DNA of 44,498 nt from Pseudomonas sp. REP124 (lineage in GTDB: Bacteria; Pseudomonadota; Gammaproteobacteria; Pseudomonadales; Pseudomonadaceae), in the NCBI RefSeq assembly GCF_020164475.1, contig NZ_JAIQWX010000042.1:1-44498 (forward strand). Direction: 5' to 3'. Below, piece after piece: positions 17,786 to 24,972 of the stretch. The translations under genes were made by a program, and so were the position numbers. Position 1 is the first letter of the stretch, and each line of letters starts with the position of its first letter. The notes under the pieces are model-generated. The model did not search any database, was not told the DNA's origin, and was given only the letters and a program-made list of their open reading frames with translations.

Positions 17786-18466
17786 ATGCTGCTGCACATT
17801 CCCGGCGTGTTCGACAAAGAAGAAGTGCAGCGCATCCGCGAGGCTCTGGAACAGGCCGATTGGGCCGACGGCAAGATCACCGCCGGCTACCAGTCGGCCA
17901 AGGCCAAGCACAATTTGCAGCTGCCTGAAGGTCATCCACTGGCCAAGGAGATCGGCGCGGCGATGCTGGACCGCCTGTGGAAAAATCCGCAGTTCATGTC
18001 CGCGGCGCTGCCGCACAAAGTCTTTCCTCCGTTAGTGAACTGTTACACGGCCGGTGGCAGCTTCGACTTTCACATCGACAACGCCGTGCGCCAGCCCCAG
18101 GGCAGCGTCGAGCGGGTGCGCACCGATCTGTCGGCCACTCTGTTCTTCAGCGAGCCCGAGGACTACGACGGCGGCGAACTGGAGATTCAGGACACCTACG
18201 GCACCCAGCGGGTGAAACTGCCCGCCGGCGACATGGTGCTGTACCCCGGCACCAGCCTGCACAAGGTCAATGCGGTGACTCGCGGCGCCCGATATGCCTC
18301 GTTCTTCTGGACTCAGAGCCTGGTGCGCGAAGACAGCCAGCGTGCGCTGCTGTTCGAGATGGACGGGGCGATCCGCCAACTGACCCAGGACGTGCCGGAT
18401 CACCCGTCGCTGGTGCGCCTGACCGGCACCTATCACAACCTGCTGCGCCGCTGGGTTGATGTATGA
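17786..18466 (+). CDS. piuC: PKHD-type Fe(II)/2-oxoglutarate dioxygenase PiuC
   Basis: A 226-residue PKHD-type hydroxylase (YbiX/PiuC family). The iron ligands are His96 and Asp98 (FHID) and His159 (SLHKVNAV), with Arg169 (GARYASFFW) placed to hold 2-oxoglutarate. The substrate is not established for the family; association with siderophore receptors suggests a role in iron or siderophore metabolism. The ATG lies 30 bases after a strong Fur box, so iron limitation should induce it. The next gene follows after 10 bases and is probably co-transcribed. Length and motifs are intact. Confidence 0.93.
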   Translation: MLLHIPGVFDKEEVQRIREALEQADWADGKITAGYQSAKAKHNLQLPEGHPLAKEIGAAMLDRLWKNPQFMSAALPHKVFPPLVNCYTAGGSFDFHIDNAVRQPQGSVERVRTDLSATLFFSEPEDYDGGELEIQDTYGTQRVKLPAGDMVLYPGTSLHKVNAVTRGARYASFFWTQSLVREDSQRALLFEMDGAIRQLTQDVPDHPSLVRLTGTYHNLLRRWVDV

Positions 18467-18476
18467 GGGGTGAGAT

Positions 18477-19232
18477 ATGAGTTACCAATTGCGCCGCGAA
18501 GAAGCGCTGGACGGCGAACGCCTCAAGGCCATGCTCGACGAAAGCCCGGCCCGCGCAGCCCAGGCGATCCTTGTCGCCGCTCGCGAAGAGGTGCTCGAGG
18601 CCCAGGCGCTGCTGGGGCAAATCCTGCTGGACGGGCAGGGCATCGCACAGGATCAACCGCTGGCGCTGCGCTGGTTCGACATCGCCGCCCGCCAGGGACA
18701 CCTGATGGCGCGCAACATGCTCGGCCGTTGTCACGAGCATGGCTGGGGCTGTGAGGCGGACGCTTCAGTTGCCGCGCGGCATTACCGGGTCGCGGCGCAA
18801 GGCGGCCTGGACTGGGCGATGTACAACCTCGCGAACCTGCTGGCGACCGGGCGTGGTGTGGTCGAGGATCAGGTGCAGGCGTTAATGTTTTATCAACAGG
18901 CAGCCGAGCTGGGTCATGCGAAATCGATGAACCTGTTGGGGCGTTATCTGGAAGAAGGGCGGGTGTGCCCGGCGGATCCATTGGCGGCTCGCAGTTGGTA
19001 TCGACACTCGGCGGTTGGCGGCGATTTCCGTGGTCAATTCAGCTACGCCGCAGTGCTCGCGGGTGAAGGCAATGTCGATGAAGCGCTGGTCTGGCTGCAC
19101 AAGGCGCTGGCAGGAGGAAACCTGAATTTCCTGAGAGTCGCGGCACCAGCATTGGCCAGTGCCACCGACCCCCGCATTCGCACATTGGCGCAAGACTACG
19201 CCCGCCGCCAGGCCGAACTCGAACCCCTGTAG
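18477..19232 (+). CDS. Sel1-repeat (TPR-like) protein
   Basis: A 251-residue protein built of Sel1-like repeats, seen as recurring blocks such as ALLGQILLDGQGIAQDQPLA, RCHEHGWGCEADASVAARHY and NLLATGRGVVEDQVQA, each pairing a G-x-G turn with an alpha hairpin. No signal peptide is evident, so it is probably cytoplasmic. It sits 10 bases after piuC, the order of PA4515-PA4516 in P. aeruginosa from memory. It likely acts as a protein-binding scaffold; a specific role in iron uptake is inference from position. Its last Leu codon and TAG stop (19227-19232) lie inside the following REP doublet. Confidence 0.9.
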   Translation: MSYQLRREEALDGERLKAMLDESPARAAQAILVAAREEVLEAQALLGQILLDGQGIAQDQPLALRWFDIAARQGHLMARNMLGRCHEHGWGCEADASVAARHYRVAAQGGLDWAMYNLANLLATGRGVVEDQVQALMFYQQAAELGHAKSMNLLGRYLEEGRVCPADPLAARSWYRHSAVGGDFRGQFSYAAVLAGEGNVDEALVWLHKALAGGNLNFLRVAAPALASATDPRIRTLAQDYARRQAELEPL

Positions 19233-19328
19233 GAGCGAATTCATTCGCGATGGTCGTCAACGATAACGCGTGACGCCTGACGCCCCGCGGTGTTCTGGAG
19301 TCCATCGCGAATGAATTCGCTCCTACAG
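19227..19328. repeat. REP doublet, conserved interior (- orientation), GAATTC arm variant
   Basis: The arms CTGTAGGAGCGAATTCATTC and its complement replace the usual GAGC..GCTC core with GAATTCATTC on both sides. The interior, on the other strand, carries CGTCAACGATAACGC and CCCCGCGGTGTTC. It overlaps the end of the Sel1-repeat gene. Confidence 0.92.
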
Positions 19329-19355
19329 GGGAACGTGTTGTTCTTGGAGGCATAA

Positions 19356-19383
19356 AAAAGCCCATGACATGTCATGGGCTTTT
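19356..19383. terminator. Bidirectional terminator between Sel1-repeat gene and speC
   Basis: A perfect 28-base palindrome, AAAAGCCCATGACA and its complement, with A and T tracts on both sides. It serves the convergent ends of the Sel1-repeat gene (+) and speC (-). Confidence 0.9.
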
Positions 19384-19398
19384 CATTTGCGGCAAGCC

Positions 19399-20562
19399 TT
19401 ACACGTAGAAGGATTTCAGCGGCGGGAAGCCGTTGAATTCAACTGCGCTGTAGCTGGTGGTGTAAGCGCCGGTGGACAGCCAGTACAGGCGGTCGCCGAT
19501 GGCCAGGTTCAGGGGCAGGCCGTACTTGTAGTTTTCGTACATGATGTCGGCGCTGTCGCAGGTCGGGCCGGCGATGACCACTTCTTCAGTCTCGCCTTTC
19601 TTCTCGGTCCAGATCGGGAACTTGATGGCTTCGTCCATGGTTTCGATCAGGCCGGAGAACTTGCCCACGTCGGTGTAGATCCAGCGCTCGACGGCGGTGC
19701 GGGATTTACGGGCGACCAGTACCACTTCGCTCACCAGGATGCCGGCGTTGGCGATCAGCGAACGGCCAGGTTCCAGGATGATTTCCGGCAGGTCGTCACC
19801 GAAGTCTTCCTTCAGGAAACGGATGATTTCCTCGGCGTAGGTTTCCAGGCTGTTGGTGCGGGTGATGTAGTTGGCCGGGAAGCCGCCACCCATGTTGATC
19901 AGTTTCAGCTCGATGCCGTCTTCTTCTTTCAGGCGCTCGAAGATCACTTTGACCTTGGCGATCGCGGCGTCCCAGACGCTGATGTCGCGCTGTTGCGAGC
20001 CGACGTGGAACGAGATGCCGTAAGGCACCAGGCCCAGGTCGCGGGCCAGGATCAGCAGGTCCATGGCCATGTCGGTCTGGCAGCCGAATTTGCGCGACAA
20101 CGGCCAGTCGGCGGTGGTCGAGCCTTCGGTCAGGATGCGCACGTAGACTTTCGAACCCGGTGCGGCCTTGGCGATGTTGCGCAGGTCGGCTTCGGAGTCG
20201 GTGGAGAACAGACGCACGCCCTTCTCGTAGAAGTAGCGAATGTCCTTGGATTTCTTGATGGTGTTGCCGTAGCTGATGCGATCGGCGCTGACGCCGCGAT
20301 CCAGCACTTTGTCCAGCTCATAGATAGAGGCGATGTCGAAGCTCGAGCCTTTCTCTTTGAGCAGGTCGATGATTTCGACGGCCGGGTTGGCCTTGACCGC
20401 GTAGTAGACCTTGGCGAATTCGAAACCTGCGCGCAGGTCATCGTAGGCCTGGGCGATCATCGCGGTGTCGATCACTACGAACGGGGTTTCTTGCTTGTCG
20501 GCGAACGCCTTCATTTTATGAAAGGTTTCGCGCGCGAAATAGTCTTCGACCTGGATCGACAT
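19399..20562 (-). CDS. speC: Ornithine decarboxylase (PLP, fold type III)
   Basis: Cytoplasmic PLP enzyme of 387 residues, of the eukaryotic-type (alanine racemase fold) family, making putrescine from ornithine. PLP lysine is Lys57 (YYAVKANP). Other landmarks are the GGGFPANY glycine loop, EPGRSLIANAG, and the catalytic Cys near residue 335 (GPTCDSADIM). Some relatives also act on lysine, so dual specificity cannot be excluded. The ATG follows AGGAGCTCC at suitable distance. A promoter at 20767-20795 places the transcription start about 200 bases upstream, and that long leader holds a terminator-like hairpin. It corresponds to PA4519 (speC) by sequence and by position after the piu locus. Confidence 0.94.
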   Translation of the reverse strand: MSIQVEDYFARETFHKMKAFADKQETPFVVIDTAMIAQAYDDLRAGFEFAKVYYAVKANPAVEIIDLLKEKGSSFDIASIYELDKVLDRGVSADRISYGNTIKKSKDIRYFYEKGVRLFSTDSEADLRNIAKAAPGSKVYVRILTEGSTTADWPLSRKFGCQTDMAMDLLILARDLGLVPYGISFHVGSQQRDISVWDAAIAKVKVIFERLKEEDGIELKLINMGGGFPANYITRTNSLETYAEEIIRFLKEDFGDDLPEIILEPGRSLIANAGILVSEVVLVARKSRTAVERWIYTDVGKFSGLIETMDEAIKFPIWTEKKGETEEVVIAGPTCDSADIMYENYKYGLPLNLAIGDRLYWLSTGAYTTSYSAVEFNGFPPLKSFYV

Positions 20563-20640
20563 ACTTGGGAGCTCCTATTGGCAAACTCGAAAAATCAATG
20601 GGTGCAAATGAACGTCCTCCGTATCCCCACTTTGGTTCGC

Positions 20641-20751
20641 CTACTTCCCAAGGCATGTCGCCGAAAGCAAAAAGGCCATGGGATGTGTCGCTATCCCTTG
20701 GCCTTGCTGTCTCGTCGTCAGTACTTGAGCCGGATGGATCGTTTCCAGCAT
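20641..20751 (-). CDS. Possible 36-codon leader peptide in the speC leader
   Basis: An ATG at 20749-20751 opens a 36-codon frame ending in TAG at 20641-20643. It starts a few bases after the predicted transcription start and runs through the terminator-like hairpin, as leader peptides in attenuators do. Against it, no ribosome-binding site is evident and the frame may be chance. Compare E. coli speFL, a leader peptide that senses ornithine; no sequence similarity is claimed. Confidence 0.25.
   Translation of the reverse strand: MLETIHPAQVLTTRQQGQGIATHPMAFLLSATCLGK
20669..20705 (-). terminator. Terminator-like hairpin inside the speC leader
   Basis: On the minus strand AAGGCCAAGGGAT pairs with ATCCCATGGCCTT (12 pairs, one A/A mismatch) around an 8-base loop, followed by TTTTTGCTTT. 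It lies between the speC promoter and its start codon and points toward speC, so it would give a short RNA of about 95-100 bases unless read through. Confidence 0.7.
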
Positions 20752-20766
20752 GGACGTTCGGCGCGA

Positions 20767-20795
20767 ACTTTAGGGCGTGAGGGGCCTGAGATCAA
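20767..20795 (-). promoter_or_regulatory. Sigma-70 promoter of speC
   Basis: On the minus strand TTGATC (20790-20795), a 17-base spacer and TAAAGT (20767-20772). Predicted start near 20760, about 200 bases before the speC ATG. Confidence 0.62.
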
Positions 20796-21100
20796 CTAAA
20801 AATGTCGCGTTTTTGCACTCTTCTGACGTGCGTGGCGGACATCACTCTTTGTAGCGGACAGAGATGACGGGCAGATGTTCCCCGGTATTTTTGAAGTGTT
20901 AAAAATACCTGCACGTTCGACGCCGTTGTGAGCTTGATCGCAGGTAAGTGTGATGGAGGTCATATCGGCGACGTTAGCGGCTAGAAGGTCGTTTGGGGTG
21001 CGATTTGATTGAGGCGAGGGCTGTTTTTCAGGGCGATGGACGGGAGCAGGTGTTGATATTTCTTTCCGGTAGACGAAAGTCGGAAAAACTGCACATGAAC

Positions 21101-21190
21101 CTGTGGGAGCGAGCCTGCTCGCGATAGCAATTTCATAGCCGACAGAGGCGCTGACCGCTGAATGGCAATCGCGAGCAGGCTCGCTCCCAC
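21101..21190. repeat. REP doublet, variable-interior family
   Basis: Arms CTGTGGGAGCGAGCCTGCTC and GAGCAGGCTCGCTCCCAC flank an interior unrelated to the conserved-interior family. It lies 17 bases beyond the end of the osmoprotectant ATPase gene. Confidence 0.9.
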
Positions 21191-21206
21191 AATTGAAGTT
21201 GTGTGG

Positions 21207-22364
21207 TCAGACGGCCACAGCTTCCGCAGGCGAAACGATACTGGTCTTGCCTCCACGGGATTTGCCCGAGCTCAGATACTCGGCAATCGACTCCTGCGTC
21301 ACTTCCCCAAGAAACACCCGCTCGGCGTCCATCACCGGCAACCAGGCCCGGTTGAACTCGTACATCCGCGACAACAGAATGCGCAGATGCTCGTCATACG
21401 CCGCAGTGGCGTTGAACTCGCGCAGGTATTGTCCACAGGTGCCGGTCTGACGGTGCAGGTCGCGACGTCTTACATAACCCAGCGCTTTGTTCTCGCCATC
21501 AGTGACAACGACGTAACGACGGTCATGCTCGTCCATCAACTCCAGCGCCTCGGCCACCGGGGTTTCCGGGCTGACGGACGGTGCGTTGTCCGCCGCGTCT
21601 TCGGCCTTCACCAACAGCAGGCGCTTGAGGGTGCTGTCCTGGCCGACGAAGTTGCTGACGAAGTCGTCCACGGGATGGGCCAGCAGGGTGTCCGGATGAT
21701 CGATCTGCAGCAGCTTGCCGGCGCGGAAGATCGCGATCTTGTCGCCCAGCTTGATCGCCTCGTCGATGTCGTGGCTGACCATGATCACGGTCTTGTTCAG
21801 AGCCCGCTGCATCTCGAAGAACTCGTTCTGGATCATCTCGCGGTTGATCGGGTCGACCGCACCGAAGGGTTCGTCCATCAATAGCAGAGGCGCCTCGGCC
21901 GCCAGCGCGCGGATCACGCCGATGCGCTGTTGCTGGCCGCCGGAGAGTTCGCGCGGATAGCGATGCAGGTACTGCTTGGGCTCCAGCTTGATCATGCTCA
22001 TCAGTTCGCGAGCACGGTCGTGGCATTTCTGTTTATCCCAACCGAGCAGCTTGGGCACGACCACGATGTTTTCCTCGATGGTCATGTTCGGGAACAGGCC
22101 GATCTGCTGAATCACGTAACCGATGTTGCGCCGCAGCGTCACCTCGTCCAGATCGGTGGTGTCTTCGCCGTTGATCAGGATCTTGCCCGAAGTCGGCTTG
22201 ATCAGGCGATTGATCATCTTCAGCGTGGTGCTTTTGCCGCAACCCGATGGCCCGAGGAACACGCAGATCTCGCCTTCATTGACGGTCAGGCTCACCGAGT
22301 CCACGGCTTTCACGTCTTTGCCGTTGCTCTGGAAGGTCTTGCTGAGGTTTTGAAGTTCGATCAT
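21207..22364 (-). CDS. Osmoprotectant ABC transporter ATPase with two CBS domains
   Basis: ATPase subunit of a quaternary-amine importer (OpuCA/ProV class), 385 residues. The nucleotide-binding domain (1-240) has Walker A GPSGCGKST, signature LSGGQQQR and Walker B LLLMDEPFGAVD. Two CBS domains follow: about 260-310 (PVAEALELMDEHDRRYVVVT) and about 318-372 (YEFNRAWLPVMDAERVFLGE). In OpuA, the CBS module senses ionic strength, so this importer may be gated by osmotic state (family knowledge). Its ATG overlaps the stop of the upstream permease gene by four bases. Last gene of a four-gene leftward operon: permease, binding protein, permease, ATPase. Confidence 0.93.
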   Translation of the reverse strand: MIELQNLSKTFQSNGKDVKAVDSVSLTVNEGEICVFLGPSGCGKSTTLKMINRLIKPTSGKILINGEDTTDLDEVTLRRNIGYVIQQIGLFPNMTIEENIVVVPKLLGWDKQKCHDRARELMSMIKLEPKQYLHRYPRELSGGQQQRIGVIRALAAEAPLLLMDEPFGAVDPINREMIQNEFFEMQRALNKTVIMVSHDIDEAIKLGDKIAIFRAGKLLQIDHPDTLLAHPVDDFVSNFVGQDSTLKRLLLVKAEDAADNAPSVSPETPVAEALELMDEHDRRYVVVTDGENKALGYVRRRDLHRQTGTCGQYLREFNATAAYDEHLRILLSRMYEFNRAWLPVMDAERVFLGEVTQESIAEYLSSGKSRGGKTSIVSPAEAVAV

Positions 22365-23014
22365 TTCAGGAGTCCTTTTGGGGTCAACGAGCGTTGCAGC
22401 AGTTGCAGGATCAGGTCGGCGAAGATCGCCAGCACACTGACCAGTACGGCGCCGACGATCAGCATCGACATGTCGCTGCGGCTGATGGAAGCGAGGATGA
22501 GTACACCAAGACCGCCGGCGCCGATGGTGGCGGCGATGGTCATCACGCCGATGTTCATCACCACGGCGGTACGTACGCCGGCGAGGATCACCGGCACCGC
22601 TATCGGCAGCTCGACCATGCGCAGGCGCTGGCCGAAGGTCATGCCGATGCCGCGCGCGGCTTCACGGATGCCCGGCTCGACGTTGGTCAGGGCCAGGTAG
22701 GTGTTGCGCATGATCGGCAGCAATGAATAAAGGAAGACCGCGGTGATGGCCGGCATCGGTCCCAGGCCCTGGCCGAACTTGGAGTAGAACGGCAGCAGCA
22801 GGCCGAACAGGGCAATCGACGGCACGGTCAGCAGCACTGTGGCGCTGGCTTGCAAGGGACCAGCGAGGCTCGGGAAGCGTGTCATCAGGATGCCCAGCGG
22901 CACACCGACGGTAATCGCCAGGGTCACGGCAATACCCACCAGAGTGATGTGTTGCCACGTCAGGTGCAGGACTTGCGACCAGTCGAGGTGGGAAAAGGCG
23001 TTAAAGAATTCCAT
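22361..23014 (-). CDS. Osmoprotectant ABC transporter permease (OpuCB/YehW type)
   Basis: A 217-residue inner-membrane permease with about five to six helices and a BPD-type cytoplasmic loop (the EAA-like segment EPGIREAARGIGMTFGQRLR). It pairs with the second permease (23941-24657) to form a heterodimeric channel for glycine betaine, choline or carnitine-like solutes. Length and motif fit the OpuCB/OpuCD family. RBS AAGGAGGAAA precedes the ATG. It lies 12 bases after the binding-protein gene and overlaps the ATPase gene by four bases. Confidence 0.92.
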   Translation of the reverse strand: MEFFNAFSHLDWSQVLHLTWQHITLVGIAVTLAITVGVPLGILMTRFPSLAGPLQASATVLLTVPSIALFGLLLPFYSKFGQGLGPMPAITAVFLYSLLPIMRNTYLALTNVEPGIREAARGIGMTFGQRLRMVELPIAVPVILAGVRTAVVMNIGVMTIAATIGAGGLGVLILASISRSDMSMLIVGAVLVSVLAIFADLILQLLQRSLTPKGLLK

Positions 23015-23026
23015 GACTTTTCCTCC

Positions 23027-23920
23027 TTAATTGATGGGGTGCTGGCGCAGGAAATCCGCGGCCACGGTGGAAGGACTCTGGTGGTCGACATCGACCCGCG
23101 CGTTCAGCTCGCGCATGGTGTTGTCGTCGAACAGCTCAGCCAGCGGCTTGAGCTGTGCGGCCAGTTGCGGGTGCGCGTCGAGGGTGGCCTGGCGGACAAC
23201 CGGCGCTGCGGTGTAGTCGGGGAAGTAGTGCTTGTCGTCTTCCAGCAATTTGAGCTTGAAGGCGTTGAGCCGGCCGTCGGTGGTGTAGACCAGTCCTGCG
23301 AACACCTGGCCGTTGCGTAGTGCGGTGTAAACCAGGCCTGCGTCCATCTGGCGGATGTTCTTGCGCGACAGGTTCATGTCGTACAGCTGCACCATGCCGT
23401 CGAGACCGTCGGAGCGGTTGGCGAATTCGGTGTCCAGCGCCACCAGGTTGCTGGCCTTGTCTTGCTCGCGCAGCACCTTGTTCAAGTCGCTGATGCTGTT
23501 GATCTGCGGGTATTCGTCAGCGACGTTTTTCGGCAGGGCGAGGGCGTAGGTGTTGCTGAATTTCGACGGGGTCAGCCAGACCAGGCCTTTTTTGCCGTCG
23601 AGTTCTTTCACCCGGGCGTAGGACTGTTCGCTGTCGAGTTTTTCGGTGACGTGGTTGTAGGCCACCAGCGACACCCCGGTGTATTCCCAGAGCATGTCCA
23701 GCTGGCCACTTTCGTGGGCGCTGCGGGCCAGGTTGCTGCCCAGGCCGCCGGTCACCTGCACGTCGTAGCCCTTGGCGCGCAGGTATTGCGAGGTGATTTC
23801 CGCCAGCAGGGTCTGTTCGGTGAACACCCGGGCGCCGATGCGGATCGGGGGCTTTTCAGCCGCTTGGGCAATTCCCGCGAGCAGCAGGATGCCGCCTAGA
23901 ATCAAGCATATTTTTTTCAT
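23027..23920 (-). CDS. Osmoprotectant ABC transporter substrate-binding protein
   Basis: Periplasmic binding protein of 297 residues from the ATG at 23920 (MKKICLILGGILLLAGIAQA signal peptide, cleavage before AEKPP). The mature part has the OpuAC/OsmF fold: IGARVFTEQTLLAEITSQYL at the start and LWEYTGVSLVAYNHV in the middle, typical of quaternary-amine binders. The longer reading frame up to 24205 runs into the upstream permease gene and lacks a signal peptide, so it is rejected. The ligand cannot be told from sequence. It sits between the two permease genes in the operon. Confidence 0.92.
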   Translation of the reverse strand: MKKICLILGGILLLAGIAQAAEKPPIRIGARVFTEQTLLAEITSQYLRAKGYDVQVTGGLGSNLARSAHESGQLDMLWEYTGVSLVAYNHVTEKLDSEQSYARVKELDGKKGLVWLTPSKFSNTYALALPKNVADEYPQINSISDLNKVLREQDKASNLVALDTEFANRSDGLDGMVQLYDMNLSRKNIRQMDAGLVYTALRNGQVFAGLVYTTDGRLNAFKLKLLEDDKHYFPDYTAAPVVRQATLDAHPQLAAQLKPLAELFDDNTMRELNARVDVDHQSPSTVAADFLRQHPIN

Positions 23921-23940
23921 GACTATTCCTTTGCTCAGGC

Positions 23941-24657
23941 TTAAGACGGGCGCAGACCGCGTTCGAGCCAAAGTCGACTGGCGATTGTCACCAGACCGTC
24001 GAGCAGCAATGCCAGCAACGCGGTGCAGGCCGCGCCGAGCAGCAGTTGCGGCTGATTGTTCAAGGCAATGCCGGGGAATATCAGGCTGCCCAGGCTGTTG
24101 GCGCCGATCAGGAACGCCAGCGGTGCGGTACCGACGTTGATCGCCAGCGCCACCCGCACGCCGCCGACGATGATCGGCACGGCGTTGGGCAATTCGACTT
24201 TCCACAGCACCTGGCGCGGGGTCATGCCGATGCCGGTGGCGGCTTCCTTGAGCGAGGCCGGAACGTTCTTCAGGCCTTCGAAGGTGTTGCGCACGATGGG
24301 TAATAACGAGGCGAGGAACAGGGCGAAGATCGCCGGACCGCTGCCGATGCCGAGTATGCCGAGGGCGATGGCGAGGACGGCGAGAGGGGGCACGGTGTTG
24401 CCGATGTTGAAGAACTGCATGAAGCGTTCGGCGCGGCCGATCATGCCCGGACGGCTGAGCAGGATGCCGGCGGGGAGGCCCACGACAAGAGCGGCCAGCA
24501 TGGACGCGAGGACAAGCAGCAGATGAGCTTGCAGGTAAAACAGCAAATCGTCGCGGTAATGTTCGATCGTATCGACGCCGATCCAGTGGATCAGCAGGGC
24601 CAGAAGGGCGATCACCAACGCGCCTCCTATCAGCCCTTTGCCATAGTGGATAGCCAC
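23941..24657 (-). CDS. Osmoprotectant ABC transporter permease (first gene of operon)
   Basis: A 238-residue inner-membrane permease, partner of the 22361 permease. The N-terminal helix (LIGGALVIALLALLIHWIGV) is followed by further helices and the coupling loop VPASLKEAATGIGMTPRQVL. The start is GTG at 24655-24657: AAGGAG lies 8 bases upstream and the protein begins naturally there. The longer frame to a TTG at 24750 would run through strong stem-loops and is rejected. It heads the four-gene operon, preceded by a heavily structured leader. Confidence 0.9.
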   Translation of the reverse strand: MAIHYGKGLIGGALVIALLALLIHWIGVDTIEHYRDDLLFYLQAHLLLVLASMLAALVVGLPAGILLSRPGMIGRAERFMQFFNIGNTVPPLAVLAIALGILGIGSGPAIFALFLASLLPIVRNTFEGLKNVPASLKEAATGIGMTPRQVLWKVELPNAVPIIVGGVRVALAINVGTAPLAFLIGANSLGSLIFPGIALNNQPQLLLGAACTALLALLLDGLVTIASRLWLERGLRPS

Positions 24658-24972
24658 AGGCGGACTCCTTTTTTCTTTGTCGGCGAACGCAGTCCCGTGT
24701 GGCAGGCCGTCATTGGCTGCCGGGCAGGGCGTTCGCGAGAAGCGGCTCAATGAGCCATGAGCACAGCCTCGTCAGGCTGAATTGCGGATGTTGCAGCTTC
24801 CCTGACGAGTGGTCGTAACAGGGGAGTGGACGTCTTCACCTTTTAAAAGGTTCCATATTTGTAAGCGTTTGGCCACCCCTGATCGCGATTGACCCCGGGC
24901 GAACGGTGGTTCGTGGAGGCCGCTTTGCGCTATACTCGCCGCCCTTTTTTGATCACCGCCAGGCGATTTCCC
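24658..24972. other. Divergent control region of the osmoprotectant operon and prfC
   Basis: These 315 bases hold no protein gene. On the osmoprotectant side lie two long stem-loops (24682-24736 and 24768-24809), a GGCTCA-AT-GAGCC repeat at 24744-24756 and a CCTTTTAAAAGG palindrome (24839-24850). On the prfC side lies a TATACT -10 element (24931-24936). An A-rich stretch, AAAGAAAAAAGGAG, overlaps the RBS of the first permease gene. Confidence 0.65.
24931..24936 (+). promoter_or_regulatory. Probable -10 element of prfC
   Basis: TATACT lies 36 bases before the prfC ATG. No good -35 is seen at 16-18 bases, so this is a partial call. Confidence 0.45.

Larger units (their letters stand above)
20563..21206. 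other. Gene-free stretch: speC leader, promoter, hairpin, REP doublet
   Basis: No convincing protein gene is seen in these 644 bases. They hold the speC leader and promoter (20563-20795) and a 9-base hairpin at 20884-20909 (GGTATTTTT / AAAAATACC, loop 8). A weaker inverted repeat (TTTCCG...CGGAAA, 21063-21086) may end the osmoprotectant operon, next to a REP doublet (21101-21190). The part from 20910 to 21060 shows nothing recognisable. Confidence 0.7.
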
